Assembly (NCBI GenBank): GCA_023253905.1
Contig: JALREG010000288.1
Coordinates: forward strand, 1 to 5,793
Length of the DNA stretch: 5,793 bases
Source: Burkholderiaceae bacterium
GTDB taxonomy: Bacteria > Pseudomonadota > Gammaproteobacteria > Burkholderiales > Burkholderiaceae
Direction of reading: 5' to 3'
Position 1 is the stretch's first letter, and each line of letters opens with the position of its first letter. The translations under genes were made by a program, and so were the position numbers. Below are positions 1 to 5,793 of the stretch, in pieces. The notes under the pieces are model-generated. The model made no database searches and was not told the DNA's origin. It saw only the letters and a program-made list of their open reading frames with translations.

Positions 1-92
1 ACCAACCACCAACTGGCCGAGGCAAGCAAGGCCATCACGATCAAAGGCAAGTAGGTGCTCAGCCGGTCGAGCAGTTGGCGCAGCAGGCTCAT
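1..92 (-). CDS. lptC: LptC-like LPS export protein, N-terminal fragment (cut by window edge)
   Basis: Read on the minus strand from the ATG at 92-90, 30 codons stay open to the window edge. The product starts MSLLRQLLDRLS, followed by a hydrophobic segment (about residues 14-29, including YLPLIVMALLA) ending in SWWLV. A short basic/polar N-terminus, one membrane anchor and a Trp-rich exit is what I recall of betaproteobacterial LptC (YrbK family). That inner-membrane-anchored periplasmic protein passes lipopolysaccharide from LptBFG to LptA. Only the anchor is present, so the identification rests on this short stretch. The gene points away from the glucanase and has no functional link to it. 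The ATGA overlap with a possible kdsC tail fits the usual kdsC-lptC gene order. Any other small single-pass protein is the alternative. Confidence 0.6.
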   Translation of the reverse strand, partial: MSLLRQLLDRLSTYLPLIVMALLASASWWL

Positions 93-121
93 GCCGATGG
101 GCCCTTTGCGGCGTGGCTGGG
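89..121 (-). CDS. Possible KdsC C-terminal tail overlapping lptC
   Basis: On the minus strand a frame reading PSHAAKGPSA ends in a TGA at 91-89 that overlaps the lptC ATG as ATGA. The same frame meets another TGA at 124-122, so at most ten sense codons are open here. In many proteobacteria kdsC (KDO-8-phosphate phosphatase, lipopolysaccharide core synthesis) lies directly upstream of lptC, often with such an overlap, so this is plausibly its last few codons. The block at 122-124 fits a sequence junction within about 104-121. The peptide is too short to identify by itself; the call is an inference from gene order. Confidence 0.3.
   Translation of the reverse strand, partial: PSHAAKGPSA
93..121. 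other. Junction between lptC-side sequence and truncated glucanase gene
   Basis: Minus-strand lptC (and perhaps kdsC) coding sense occupies the left side, and plus-strand glucanase coding sense the right. Recognisable glucanase module homology starts with GVAGSNG at about base 110. The possible kdsC frame can extend to 121 and is stopped at 122-124. The two sides therefore meet somewhere in this interval, perhaps sharing a few bases. The glucanase frame stays open to the window's left edge, but there it reads as an Arg/Ser/Ala-rich string with no module similarity, as expected of an antisense shadow of lptC. The cause could be a chimeric read or assembly join at a contig end, or a real rearrangement. 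Confidence 0.6.
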
Positions 122-166
122 TCAAACGGACGCAGTTATTACATCGACGACATTCGGTTTTTGGGC
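110..166 (+). repeat. Remnant of an N-terminal copy of the binding-like module
   Basis: The encoded GVAGSNGRSYYIDDIRFLG matches the last two strands of both C-terminal modules of the same protein (GTGGTGKTFYLDDVSLGG and GSTGSNKTFYFDDVSF). The shared pattern is a Gly-rich turn, an aromatic pair, then an x-D-D-[VI] strand. The intact protein therefore probably had a third copy before the catalytic domain. Everything before this strand is absent from the window. Confidence 0.65.
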
Positions 167-2008
167 GCCGCCGCGCGTGCGCCAGGCAATCCGGTACCGG
201 CAGGCTACTCGCTGGTGTTCGAGGATGCCTTTGATGTGGCGGGGAAAACCGCGCCTAACCCCGCGGTCTGGAAATACGACCTGGGCGATGGATCCAAGAA
301 AGGTATCCCCGGCTGGGGCAATGGCGAGCAGCAGTACTACACCGCAGATCCAGACAATGTCTGGGTCGAGAACGGAAGTCTTCATATCGTTGCCAAGGCC
401 AACGATACCGCCACCAACACCTCGGATCGGTTAGTGAACGGAGCGGTGGTGCCCTTCACCTCGGGTATCACGTCGGCGCGCCTCACCACCCAAGGCTGGA
501 ACGTCTCGCCTTATGGCTATGTTGAAGTTCGGGCGAAACTGCCGGCTGAGCAGGGTGCGTGGCCTGCAATCTGGATGCTGGGGGCGCAGAACAACTGGCC
601 GAAGTCGGGCGAGATCGATATCGTCGAGTGGTCGGGTCGCTACTTTAACGACTCGACGGCGCAGGCTGCGCTCCACTTCGAAAAAGATTTCGGTAACACC
701 CAGACCAAGGCCTCCACCTCGCTTTCGTCCTCGGTTGAACGGTTTCACACCTACCAGCTCTGGTGGTCACCCACCGAGATCCGCATCGGCGTGGACGGCG
801 ACGCGGAGAGCGCCTATTTCCGCTACGCCAAGCAGGCCGACTTTGATGTCAGCCGCTGGCCGTTTGATTCGCCCTTTTATCTGCTCATGAACGTAGCGGT
901 GGGCGGAACGCTGGGAGGCGATGGGTTTGCGCAGGCGCTTGCACAGGCGCCGTATGAGATGCAGGTGGATTATGTGCGGGTCTATCAGGGGGCTTCTTCA
1001 GGTGGGAGCTCAGGCTCATCGAACGCCCTGTTGGTGACCTTCGAGACGACCGACACAAGCGGCTACGCGTTGGGAACGGGCGCTGACTTTGGCGGGGCGG
1101 CGTCATCGGTGGTGAGCGATGGTCCTGCGGGGTCGAACGGCCGGGTGGCGAAGGTAGTGAAGGGGCAGGGTGCCGAGACCTGGGCGGGAACGACGTTGCT
1201 TGCGCTGAGCGGAAAGGAAGTGATCAGCGCGGGCAATGAGACGGTGACGATGAAGGTGTACGCGCCTGCGGCGGGAATTCCTGTGATGCTGAAGGTGGAG
1301 AACGGAGCCAACAGCAGCCAGTTCATCGAGAAGACCGTGAACACCACCAAGGCCGGGGCGTGGGAGACGCTGAGCTTTAGCTTTGCGGGGGCGAATCACA
1401 CGCCGGACTACACCAAGGCATCGGTGTTCTTCGACTTTGGAACGGGCGGGACGGGCAAGACGTTCTATCTCGATGATGTGTCGCTGGGTGGGGCAGCGCC
1501 TTCAGCAGCGCCCTCAGCCCGGATTGTGGATTTCGATGCTGGTGACTCGGACTATCAACTGGGGGGCTCAAGCGACTTTGGAAATGCGGTGTCCTCGCGC
1601 GCTGCCGACCCCGTGGTGAGCGCGAATTCTGCAGCGAAAGTCGTCAAGGCAACAGGTGCTGAAACCTGGGCTGGAACCACCTTCATGAAGGTACCCGGTT
1701 TCGACATTATTTCTCCGACCAGCGAAACGGTCGGGATGAAGGTGTGGGCACCTGCTGCGGGCATCCCCGTGCGCCTGAAGCTCGAATCGATCGCGGACAA
1801 CACAAAGACTGTTGAAACCCAGACGAATACGACCGCTGCAGGCTGGCAGGATTTGAACTTCAATTTCGCGAGTCCTGTCGCTGGAACTGCGCCGCTCGAC
1901 CATTCCAAGACCTTCGATATGGCGTCAGTGTTTTTTGATTTTGGATCCACGGGCTCAAACAAGACTTTCTATTTCGACGATGTGAGCTTCAGGGTCTTAC
2001 CTGTTTGA
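113..2008 (+). CDS. GH16 glucanase (laminarinase-type) with repeated binding-like modules, 5'-truncated
   Basis: This is predicted to be a secreted enzyme that hydrolyses beta-1,3- or mixed-linked glucans such as laminarin. Residues are numbered from the GTG at 113, which is only the first usable codon and probably not the true start. Residues 1-18 are the tail of a binding-like module (YYIDDIRFLG). Residues ~31-292 are the GH16 beta-jelly-roll, opening with GYSLVFEDAF. The catalytic GEIDIVEW motif supplies E167 (nucleophile), D169 and E172 (acid/base), preceded by WPAIWML at 150-156. The core continues through PFYLLMNVAVGG and ends at DYVRVYQG. A Ser/Gly linker (293-303) leads to two homologous modules (304-460 and 470-631). 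All catalytic residues are present. The signal peptide and first module are missing because of the junction upstream. The stop lies 8 bases before the zwf ATG, suggesting cotranscription with Entner-Doudoroff genes. Exact substrate (laminarin, lichenan, other) cannot be told; GH16 membership is near certain. Confidence 0.93.
   Translation: MAGSNGRSYYIDDIRFLGAAARAPGNPVPAGYSLVFEDAFDVAGKTAPNPAVWKYDLGDGSKKGIPGWGNGEQQYYTADPDNVWVENGSLHIVAKANDTATNTSDRLVNGAVVPFTSGITSARLTTQGWNVSPYGYVEVRAKLPAEQGAWPAIWMLGAQNNWPKSGEIDIVEWSGRYFNDSTAQAALHFEKDFGNTQTKASTSLSSSVERFHTYQLWWSPTEIRIGVDGDAESAYFRYAKQADFDVSRWPFDSPFYLLMNVAVGGTLGGDGFAQALAQAPYEMQVDYVRVYQGASSGGSSGSSNALLVTFETTDTSGYALGTGADFGGAASSVVSDGPAGSNGRVAKVVKGQGAETWAGTTLLALSGKEVISAGNETVTMKVYAPAAGIPVMLKVENGANSSQFIEKTVNTTKAGAWETLSFSFAGANHTPDYTKASVFFDFGTGGTGKTFYLDDVSLGGAAPSAAPSARIVDFDAGDSDYQLGGSSDFGNAVSSRAADPVVSANSAAKVVKATGAETWAGTTFMKVPGFDIISPTSETVGMKVWAPAAGIPVRLKLESIADNTKTVETQTNTTAAGWQDLNFNFASPVAGTAPLDHSKTFDMASVFFDFGSTGSNKTFYFDDVSFRVLPV
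1022..1492 (+). repeat. Binding-like beta-sandwich module, C-terminal copy A
   Basis: Residues 304-460 of the glucanase form one copy of a repeated module of about 155 residues. Landmarks in order are LLVTFETTDTSGYALGTGADFGG, AKVVKGQGAETWAGTT, ETVTMKVYAPAAGIPVMLKVE, WETLSFSF, ASVFFDFG and FYLDDVSLGG. The layout resembles carbohydrate-binding modules seen next to GH16 laminarinases in marine bacteria (CBM4/9-like jelly-roll folds). That family link is from memory, and glucan binding is inferred. The conserved tryptophan in ETWAGT is a candidate ligand-stacking residue. Confidence 0.75.
1520..2005 (+). repeat. Binding-like beta-sandwich module, C-terminal copy B
   Basis: Residues 470-631 repeat copy A: RIVDFDAGDSDYQLGGSSDFGN, AKVVKATGAETWAGTT, ETVGMKVWAPAAGIPVRLKLE, WQDLNFNFA, ASVFFDFG and FYFDDVSF. 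It ends the protein five residues later. It carries a small insert (around SPVAGTAPLDHSKTFD) relative to copy A. No anchoring or sorting domain follows, so nothing in the C-terminus ties the enzyme to the cell surface. A Pro/Ser/Ala spacer of about nine residues separates it from copy A. Confidence 0.75.
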
Positions 2009-2010
2009 GA
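2007..2010 (+). promoter_or_regulatory. Weak ribosome binding site for zwf
   Basis: GAGA lies 6 bases before the ATG at 2017 and is the only purine-rich stretch close to it. It overlaps the glucanase stop codon (2006-2008), so zwf translation may depend partly on ribosomes ending on the glucanase message. For the alternative TTG at 2005, an AGGG at 1991-1994 lies 10 bases upstream. Confidence 0.35.
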
Positions 2011-2016
2011 ACTTCG

Positions 2017-3480
2017 ATGACCGACCCCACCCCGTCCTCTCCGCTCGCCATCTACATTTTCGGCGGCACGGGCGACCTGTCGTTCCGGAAGCTTCTGCCG
2101 GCGCTCTTCATGGCGTTTGCTCACGAGCGTATCCGCCCGGACACTCGGATCGTCGCCACGGGCCGGCAGGCGATGTCGGTCGATGCATTCCGTGAACAAG
2201 TGACCACACGGTCCAGGGGTGGGGCGTCGAGTTCGGTGGATGAGGCGATCTGGCAGCGGTTTCTCGCCCGCCTCGACTATGTCGAACTCGATGCGTCGGA
2301 CGCACAGGGATACCGAAAGCTTGGCGCAGGCAGCCGACCCGGGGAGACCCGCCTCTTCTATCTCGCCACCGCACCCGCGCTCTTCACGACCATCTGTGCG
2401 CATCTGGATAGCGCAGGCTTAATCGACGCCGATGCGCGAGTGGTGCTGGAAAAGCCGCTGGGTCACGACCTGGCCTCGGCGCGGGCGATCAACGAGCAGG
2501 TGGCCCGCCACTTCGCAGAGAACCGCATCTATCGAATCGATCACTACCTTGGCAAGGAAACGGTTCAGAACCTGATGGTGCTGCGCTTTGGTAATGCCAT
2601 TCTCGAGCCGCTCTGGCGTGCGCCTTACATCCGCAGTGTGCAGATCACCGTGGCTGAGACCCTGGGCGTAGGCTCGCGTGCGGCCTTCTACGACGGCACG
2701 GGGGCGCTACGCGACATGGTGCAGAACCATCTGCTGCAACTGCTTTGCATCGTTGCCATGGAAGCGCCTATTTCTTTGGGTTCCGACGATGTGCGCGACG
2801 AAAAGCTCAAGGTCTTGCGCTCGCTCAAGCGCATGACGCCCGAGGAGGTCGCGCGCTACACCGTTCGAGGCCAGTATCGCTCGGGCGTGGTGGATGGCGA
2901 GCCTGCCACGGGTTATCTGTCCGAGGCCGGCGTGCCAGCGGGCAGTGACACCGAAACTTTTGTTGCGCTTCGCTGTCAGATCAACAATCCGAGATGGGCA
3001 GGCGTGCCGATTTTTCTTCGCACAGGAAAGCGCTTGCAGGTACGGCGCTCGGAGGTGATTGTTGATTTCGCGCGCCCGCCTTTCTCGCCGTTTGACGACG
3101 CCGACGCTGAATCCAATCGTCTGATCATCAGCCTGCAGCCCGAGGAATCCATCAAGCTTCAGATGCTCATGAAGGAGCCGGGCTCGGGCATGCGCCGTCG
3201 GCCGGTCACGCTGGACCTCGACCTCCACGAAGCATTCAGCTCGCGTCGTGCGGAAGCCTACGAGAGGCTGCTGGTCGATGTCACGCGATCAAGGCTCACA
3301 CACTTCATGCGGCGCGATGAGCTCGAGGCGGCCTGGTCGTGGGCCGATCCTATTGTTCGCGCCTGGGACGACTCTGGGGCAGCGCCCAAGCCGTATGCCG
3401 CTGGCAGCTGGGGACCGGCTGCGGCGTCCGCCCTCATTGCATCCGAAGGCCTCGCCTGGCATGAGGAGGCGGTGGGGTGA
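2017..3480 (+). CDS. zwf: Glucose-6-phosphate 1-dehydrogenase
   Basis: This cytoplasmic enzyme oxidises glucose-6-phosphate to 6-phosphogluconolactone, making NAD(P)H. It is the entry step of the oxidative pentose phosphate and Entner-Doudoroff pathways. The product is 487 residues, the usual family length (about 490). The N-terminal Rossmann motif GGTGDLSFRK is at residues 16-25. R50-Q51 (in ATGRQAMS) align by eye with the 2'-phosphate-binding Arg-Gln of the Leuconostoc enzyme, favouring NADP+ use. EKPLG is at 145-149, the active-site signature RIDHYLGKE at 173-181, a likely catalytic His at 238 in DMVQNHLLQLL, and FLRTGKRL around K338. I chose the ATG at 2017 because the Rossmann fold starts soon after it. 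A TTG at 2005 overlapping the glucanase stop (TTGA) would add four residues. It follows the glucanase by 8 bases and overlaps edd at its stop. Identification is secure. Confidence 0.97.
   Translation: MTDPTPSSPLAIYIFGGTGDLSFRKLLPALFMAFAHERIRPDTRIVATGRQAMSVDAFREQVTTRSRGGASSSVDEAIWQRFLARLDYVELDASDAQGYRKLGAGSRPGETRLFYLATAPALFTTICAHLDSAGLIDADARVVLEKPLGHDLASARAINEQVARHFAENRIYRIDHYLGKETVQNLMVLRFGNAILEPLWRAPYIRSVQITVAETLGVGSRAAFYDGTGALRDMVQNHLLQLLCIVAMEAPISLGSDDVRDEKLKVLRSLKRMTPEEVARYTVRGQYRSGVVDGEPATGYLSEAGVPAGSDTETFVALRCQINNPRWAGVPIFLRTGKRLQVRRSEVIVDFARPPFSPFDDADAESNRLIISLQPEESIKLQMLMKEPGSGMRRRPVTLDLDLHEAFSSRRAEAYERLLVDVTRSRLTHFMRRDELEAAWSWADPIVRAWDDSGAAPKPYAAGSWGPAAASALIASEGLAWHEEAVG
3463..3469 (+). 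promoter_or_regulatory. Strong ribosome binding site for edd, inside zwf
   Basis: GAGGAGG lies within the last codons of zwf, 10 bases before the ATG at 3480 and 7 bases before an in-frame GTG at 3477. It is the best Shine-Dalgarno match at any of the gene junctions here and suggests edd is translated efficiently in its own right. It does not by itself decide between the two starts, which differ by one residue. Confidence 0.65.
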
Positions 3481-5327
3481 TGAAAGAGGAATCGCCCGCG
3501 GGCGACGCGGTGCCGCGCCATCCGGTGCTTGAAAAGGTCACCCATCGCATCATTGAGCGAAGTCGCGCGCGCCGCACGGCCTATCTTGCGCTCTGCGCCC
3601 GCACTGCTGCGCGTCCGCGTGGCGTTCAGCGAATGGGCTGCGCCAACGTGGCGCATGCGCTCGCGGCCATGCCTGTTAACGAACGGCTCGCCGCGCTCGC
3701 ACCCAAGGCGGTCAATCTCGGCGTGGTCACCGCCTATAACGACATGCTCTCGGCTCACAAGCCCTACGAGCGCTATCCCGAGATGCTGCGTCGGGCAGCG
3801 GTTGAAATGGGTGCCACCGCGCAGGTGGCGGGTGGCGTGCCGGCAATGTGTGACGGCGTCACGCAGGGCTTTGAGGGCATGGAGCTCTCGCTCTTTTCGC
3901 GTGATGTCATTGCGATGTCAACGGCGGTTGCGCTCTCGCATGATGTTTTCGATGGCGCGCTCATGCTGGGTGTGTGCGACAAGATCGTTCCTGGACTGGT
4001 GATGGGCGCGCTGCAGTTCGGACATTTGCCGGTGCTGTTTGTTCCTGCGGGGCCCATGACGTCCGGGCTGTCGAATGTCGAGAAATCATCGATCCGGCAG
4101 CGCTACGCTCTGGGCGAGGTGAGTCGCGACGTCATGCTTCAGGCGGAGCAGGCGGCTTATCACGGCGAGGGCACCTGTACGTTTTACGGCACGGCCAACT
4201 CCAATCAGATGTTGCTGGAAGCCATGGGTCTGCAATTGCCGGGCTCGTCGTTTGTCAATCCCGGCACGGCGCTTCGACGCGCGCTCGACCTCGAGGCGGT
4301 TAGGGTCCTTGCGCGACTGGCTCGCAGTCGATCCTCCAGGCCATCAATTGGGTCGATGGTGAGCGAGCGTTCCATGGTCAACGCTATGGTCGGTCTGCTG
4401 GCAAGTGGAGGGTCAACCAATCACACCATTCACCTCGTGGCGATGGCGCGGGCGGCGGGCATTCTGATTGACTGGGATGACTTCGCCGAACTCTCCGGGG
4501 CCGTACCGTTGCTGGCCAAGGTGTATCCGAATGGGTCTGCCGATGTAAACGACTTCCATGCGGCGGGCGGTATGCCGGTGCTAATCAGCGAACTGCTGCG
4601 CGCGGGCCTCCTGCATGAGGATGTGGAAACAGTAATGGGCTCAGGGCTGAAGCGCTTTACGGTCTCACCCGTCTTGAATGATGCGGGTGAGCTCGCCTGG
4701 CAACCTGCCGGTGCGAGCCGCGATACGTCGGTGTTGCGGTCTGCGGAGCATGCGTTCTCACCGGATGGCGGACTGCGCGTACTGGCCGGCAACCTCGGGC
4801 GGGCGGTGGTGAAAGTCTCAGCGGTCAAGCCTGAGCATCGCCTTGTCACAGCGCCCGCGGTGGTCGTCAGCAGCCAGGAGGAACTTGCTGCGCGATTTGC
4901 GCGCGGGGAGTTGCAGCGCGATCTTGTCGCCGTGGTGCGTGGCCAGAGCCCACGTAGCAATGGTATGCCGGAACTTCACAAGCTCACGCCACTGCTGGGT
5001 GCGCTGCAAGACCAGGGCTTCAAGGTTGCGTTACTCACCGATGGGCGGATGTCGGGTGCCTCGGGCAAGATTCCGGCTGCGATTCACCTGAGTCCGGACA
5101 GCGCAGCGGCGGGGCCGATTGTGCGGCTTCGCGAGGGCGATCTCATTGAACTCGATTGCGACCGGGGCATTCTCAATGCGCGGGTGGACTCGGCAGAATG
5201 GCTATCACGCGAGGCGTGGGTGCCTGCGCCCCGCGAATCGGAAGATTCGTTGGGGCGGGGCCTGTTTGCCCTGTTTCGCGAGCACGCGGCGCCCACCGAG
5301 GCGGGTGCATCCGCGCTTCTTTCCTGA
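3480..5327 (+). CDS. edd: Phosphogluconate dehydratase (Entner-Doudoroff dehydratase)
   Basis: This cytoplasmic iron-sulfur enzyme dehydrates 6-phosphogluconate to KDPG. The product is 615 residues, slightly longer than the E. coli enzyme (about 603), within the IlvD/Edd family. Visible landmarks are [11 protein letters not shown] near residues 84-94, MCDGVTQG with C124, the family signature [19 protein letters not shown] starting at C166, [14 protein letters not shown] with C233, and the second signature [20 protein letters not shown] at 517-536. C124, C166 and C233 are the candidate [4Fe-4S] ligands. The YNDMLSAH and [10 protein letters not shown] segments favour Edd over dihydroxy-acid dehydratase (IlvD), and the zwf and eda neighbours agree. 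The ATG at 3480 overlaps the zwf stop by one base (TGATG); a GTG at 3477 would add one residue. The C-terminus is intact and no key residue is missing. Confidence 0.97.
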   Translation: MKEESPAGDAVPRHPVLEKVTHRIIERSRARRTAYLALCARTAARPRGVQRMGCANVAHALAAMPVNERLAALAPKAVNLGVVTAYNDMLSAHKPYERYPEMLRRAAVEMGATAQVAGGVPAMCDGVTQGFEGMELSLFSRDVIAMSTAVALSHDVFDGALMLGVCDKIVPGLVMGALQFGHLPVLFVPAGPMTSGLSNVEKSSIRQRYALGEVSRDVMLQAEQAAYHGEGTCTFYGTANSNQMLLEAMGLQLPGSSFVNPGTALRRALDLEAVRVLARLARSRSSRPSIGSMVSERSMVNAMVGLLASGGSTNHTIHLVAMARAAGILIDWDDFAELSGAVPLLAKVYPNGSADVNDFHAAGGMPVLISELLRAGLLHEDVETVMGSGLKRFTVSPVLNDAGELAWQPAGASRDTSVLRSAEHAFSPDGGLRVLAGNLGRAVVKVSAVKPEHRLVTAPAVVVSSQEELAARFARGELQRDLVAVVRGQSPRSNGMPELHKLTPLLGALQDQGFKVALLTDGRMSGASGKIPAAIHLSPDSAAAGPIVRLREGDLIELDCDRGILNARVDSAEWLSREAWVPAPRESEDSLGRGLFALFREHAAPTEAGASALLS

Positions 5328-5335
5328 GCCCTTTC

Positions 5336-5793
5336 ATGACTGAATTGCCGTTGTTTCGCTCCCGGGTGGTTCCGGTGGTGTCCATTGATGCTGCCGAACA
5401 GGCGGTGCCACTTGCCGAGGCGCTTCTCGAAGGCGGGATTGACGTGATCGAGATTACGCTACGTCGCCCGGGCGGCCTCCCCGGCATTGCCGAGTTATCG
5501 CGTCGCGCGCTGCCGATCTGCGTCGGCGCAGGCACGCTGCTCGATGGCGATGATGTGCGTCGGGCAGCCGATGCGGGTGCAACGTTTGGGTTATCGCCCG
5601 GGTGTACGCCTGCGCTTGCCGAGGCGGCGTTACACGCGCGCCTGCCGTTCGTGCCGGGTGTGATGACCCCGTCTGAAGTGATGGCTGCGCGCGCCCTCGG
5701 CTTTAAGCTTCTGAAACTTTTTCCTGCCGCGCAGGCCGGGGGCATTGCCATGCTCCGCGCAATGGCGGGCCCGCTCCAGGATGTGAAATTCAT
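5336..5793 (+). CDS. eda: KDPG aldolase, N-terminal three quarters (cut by window edge)
   Basis: This cytoplasmic class I aldolase cleaves 2-keto-3-deoxy-6-phosphogluconate to pyruvate and glyceraldehyde-3-phosphate, the last step special to the Entner-Doudoroff pathway. From the ATG at 5336, 152 codons are open to the edge; the family is about 205-215 residues, so the last quarter lies beyond. Seen in order are RVVPVVSIDAAEQAVPLAEAL, EITLR with E39 (catalytic base) and R43, VGAGTLL with T67, GLSPGCTP with P88, PGVMTPSEVM, and LLKLFPA with the Schiff-base lysine K127 and F129. These match E. coli E45, R49, T73, P94, K133 and F135 by eye. The residue after R43 is Arg, where I recall Thr in E. 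coli Eda. It starts 8 bases after edd with only a weak upstream GAG and no clear Shine-Dalgarno, so translational coupling to edd is likely. Confidence 0.95.
   Translation, partial: MTELPLFRSRVVPVVSIDAAEQAVPLAEALLEGGIDVIEITLRRPGGLPGIAELSRRALPICVGAGTLLDGDDVRRAADAGATFGLSPGCTPALAEAALHARLPFVPGVMTPSEVMAARALGFKLLKLFPAAQAGGIAMLRAMAGPLQDVKF

Noticed and set aside
113..115. GTG as the true start of the glucanase
   Set aside because: It falls inside the last strand of a binding-like module, would give no signal peptide, and has no Shine-Dalgarno. It is just the first start-like codon after the junction.
75..434. Plus-strand open frame of 119 codons starting with TTG
   Set aside because: It overlaps the glucanase in another frame, starts on the lptC side and crosses the junction, and its translation shows no domain features.
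1022..2005. Tandem repeat as a mobile element or DNA-level repeat array
   Set aside because: The similarity is clear at protein level but the DNA copies are well diverged, and there are no inverted ends or transposase; this is domain duplication within one protein.
2707..3228. Minus-strand open frame of 173 codons inside zwf
   Set aside because: Fully antisense to well-conserved zwf sequence, Arg/His-rich and without recognisable motifs; such shadows are common at this GC content.
3258..3758. Minus-strand open frame of 166 codons across the zwf-edd junction
   Set aside because: Antisense shadow of two confidently identified genes, with no ribosome binding site or domain evidence.
3480..5327. 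Dihydroxy-acid dehydratase (ilvD) instead of edd
   Set aside because: The YNDMLSAH segment and [14 protein letters not shown] follow the Edd pattern, and the gene lies between zwf and eda.
5173..5793. Minus-strand open frame of 206 codons across the edd end and eda
   Set aside because: Antisense to the conserved edd and eda coding sequence, with a Ser/Ala/Arg/Pro-rich translation and no family resemblance.
1..5793. A wholly new system such as a defence island, CRISPR array, retron or biosynthetic cluster
   Set aside because: All coding space is explained by known carbohydrate-metabolism families plus an lptC fragment; there is no repeat array, no unexplained gene and no intergenic region big enough to hold an RNA gene.

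Overview
The window is almost wholly coding. It looks like part of a GC-rich proteobacterial genome, probably a betaproteobacterium of the Burkholderiales type, although that guess leans on a 92-base lptC fragment that may be foreign to the rest. The main content is a tightly packed plus-strand gene series: a family 16 glycoside hydrolase (laminarinase or beta-1,3-glucanase type) with repeated carbohydrate-binding-like modules, then zwf (glucose-6-phosphate dehydrogenase), edd (6-phosphogluconate dehydratase) and eda (KDPG aldolase, cut by the right window edge).

Layout. Bases 1 to about 110-121 do not belong with what follows. On the minus strand they encode the first 30 residues of an LptC-like lipopolysaccharide export protein, with a possible KdsC C-terminal tail overlapping its start by ATGA. 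On the plus strand, glucanase homology begins abruptly at about 110, in the last strand of a binding module, so the glucanase has lost its true start and signal peptide. The glucanase runs to 2008 with a GH16 catalytic core, a Ser/Gly linker and two related C-terminal modules. zwf follows after 8 bases (2017-3480), edd overlaps the zwf stop (3480-5327), and eda starts 8 bases after edd (5336 to the edge). No intergenic gap exceeds about 10 bases, and I see no internal promoter, terminator, RNA gene, mobile element or CRISPR array.

How the genes work together. GH16 enzymes of this kind cut mixed or beta-1,3-glucans such as laminarin into oligosaccharides and glucose. Zwf oxidises glucose-6-phosphate to 6-phosphogluconolactone, Edd dehydrates 6-phosphogluconate to 2-keto-3-deoxy-6-phosphogluconate (KDPG), and Eda splits KDPG to pyruvate and glyceraldehyde-3-phosphate: the Entner-Doudoroff route. 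The spacing suggests one transcript joining polymer attack to central glucose catabolism. Lactonase (pgl), glucokinase and a transporter are not in the window. The enzymes are known families. The points worth checking are the 5' chimeric junction, the unusual operon partnership and the poorly named repeated modules of the glucanase.
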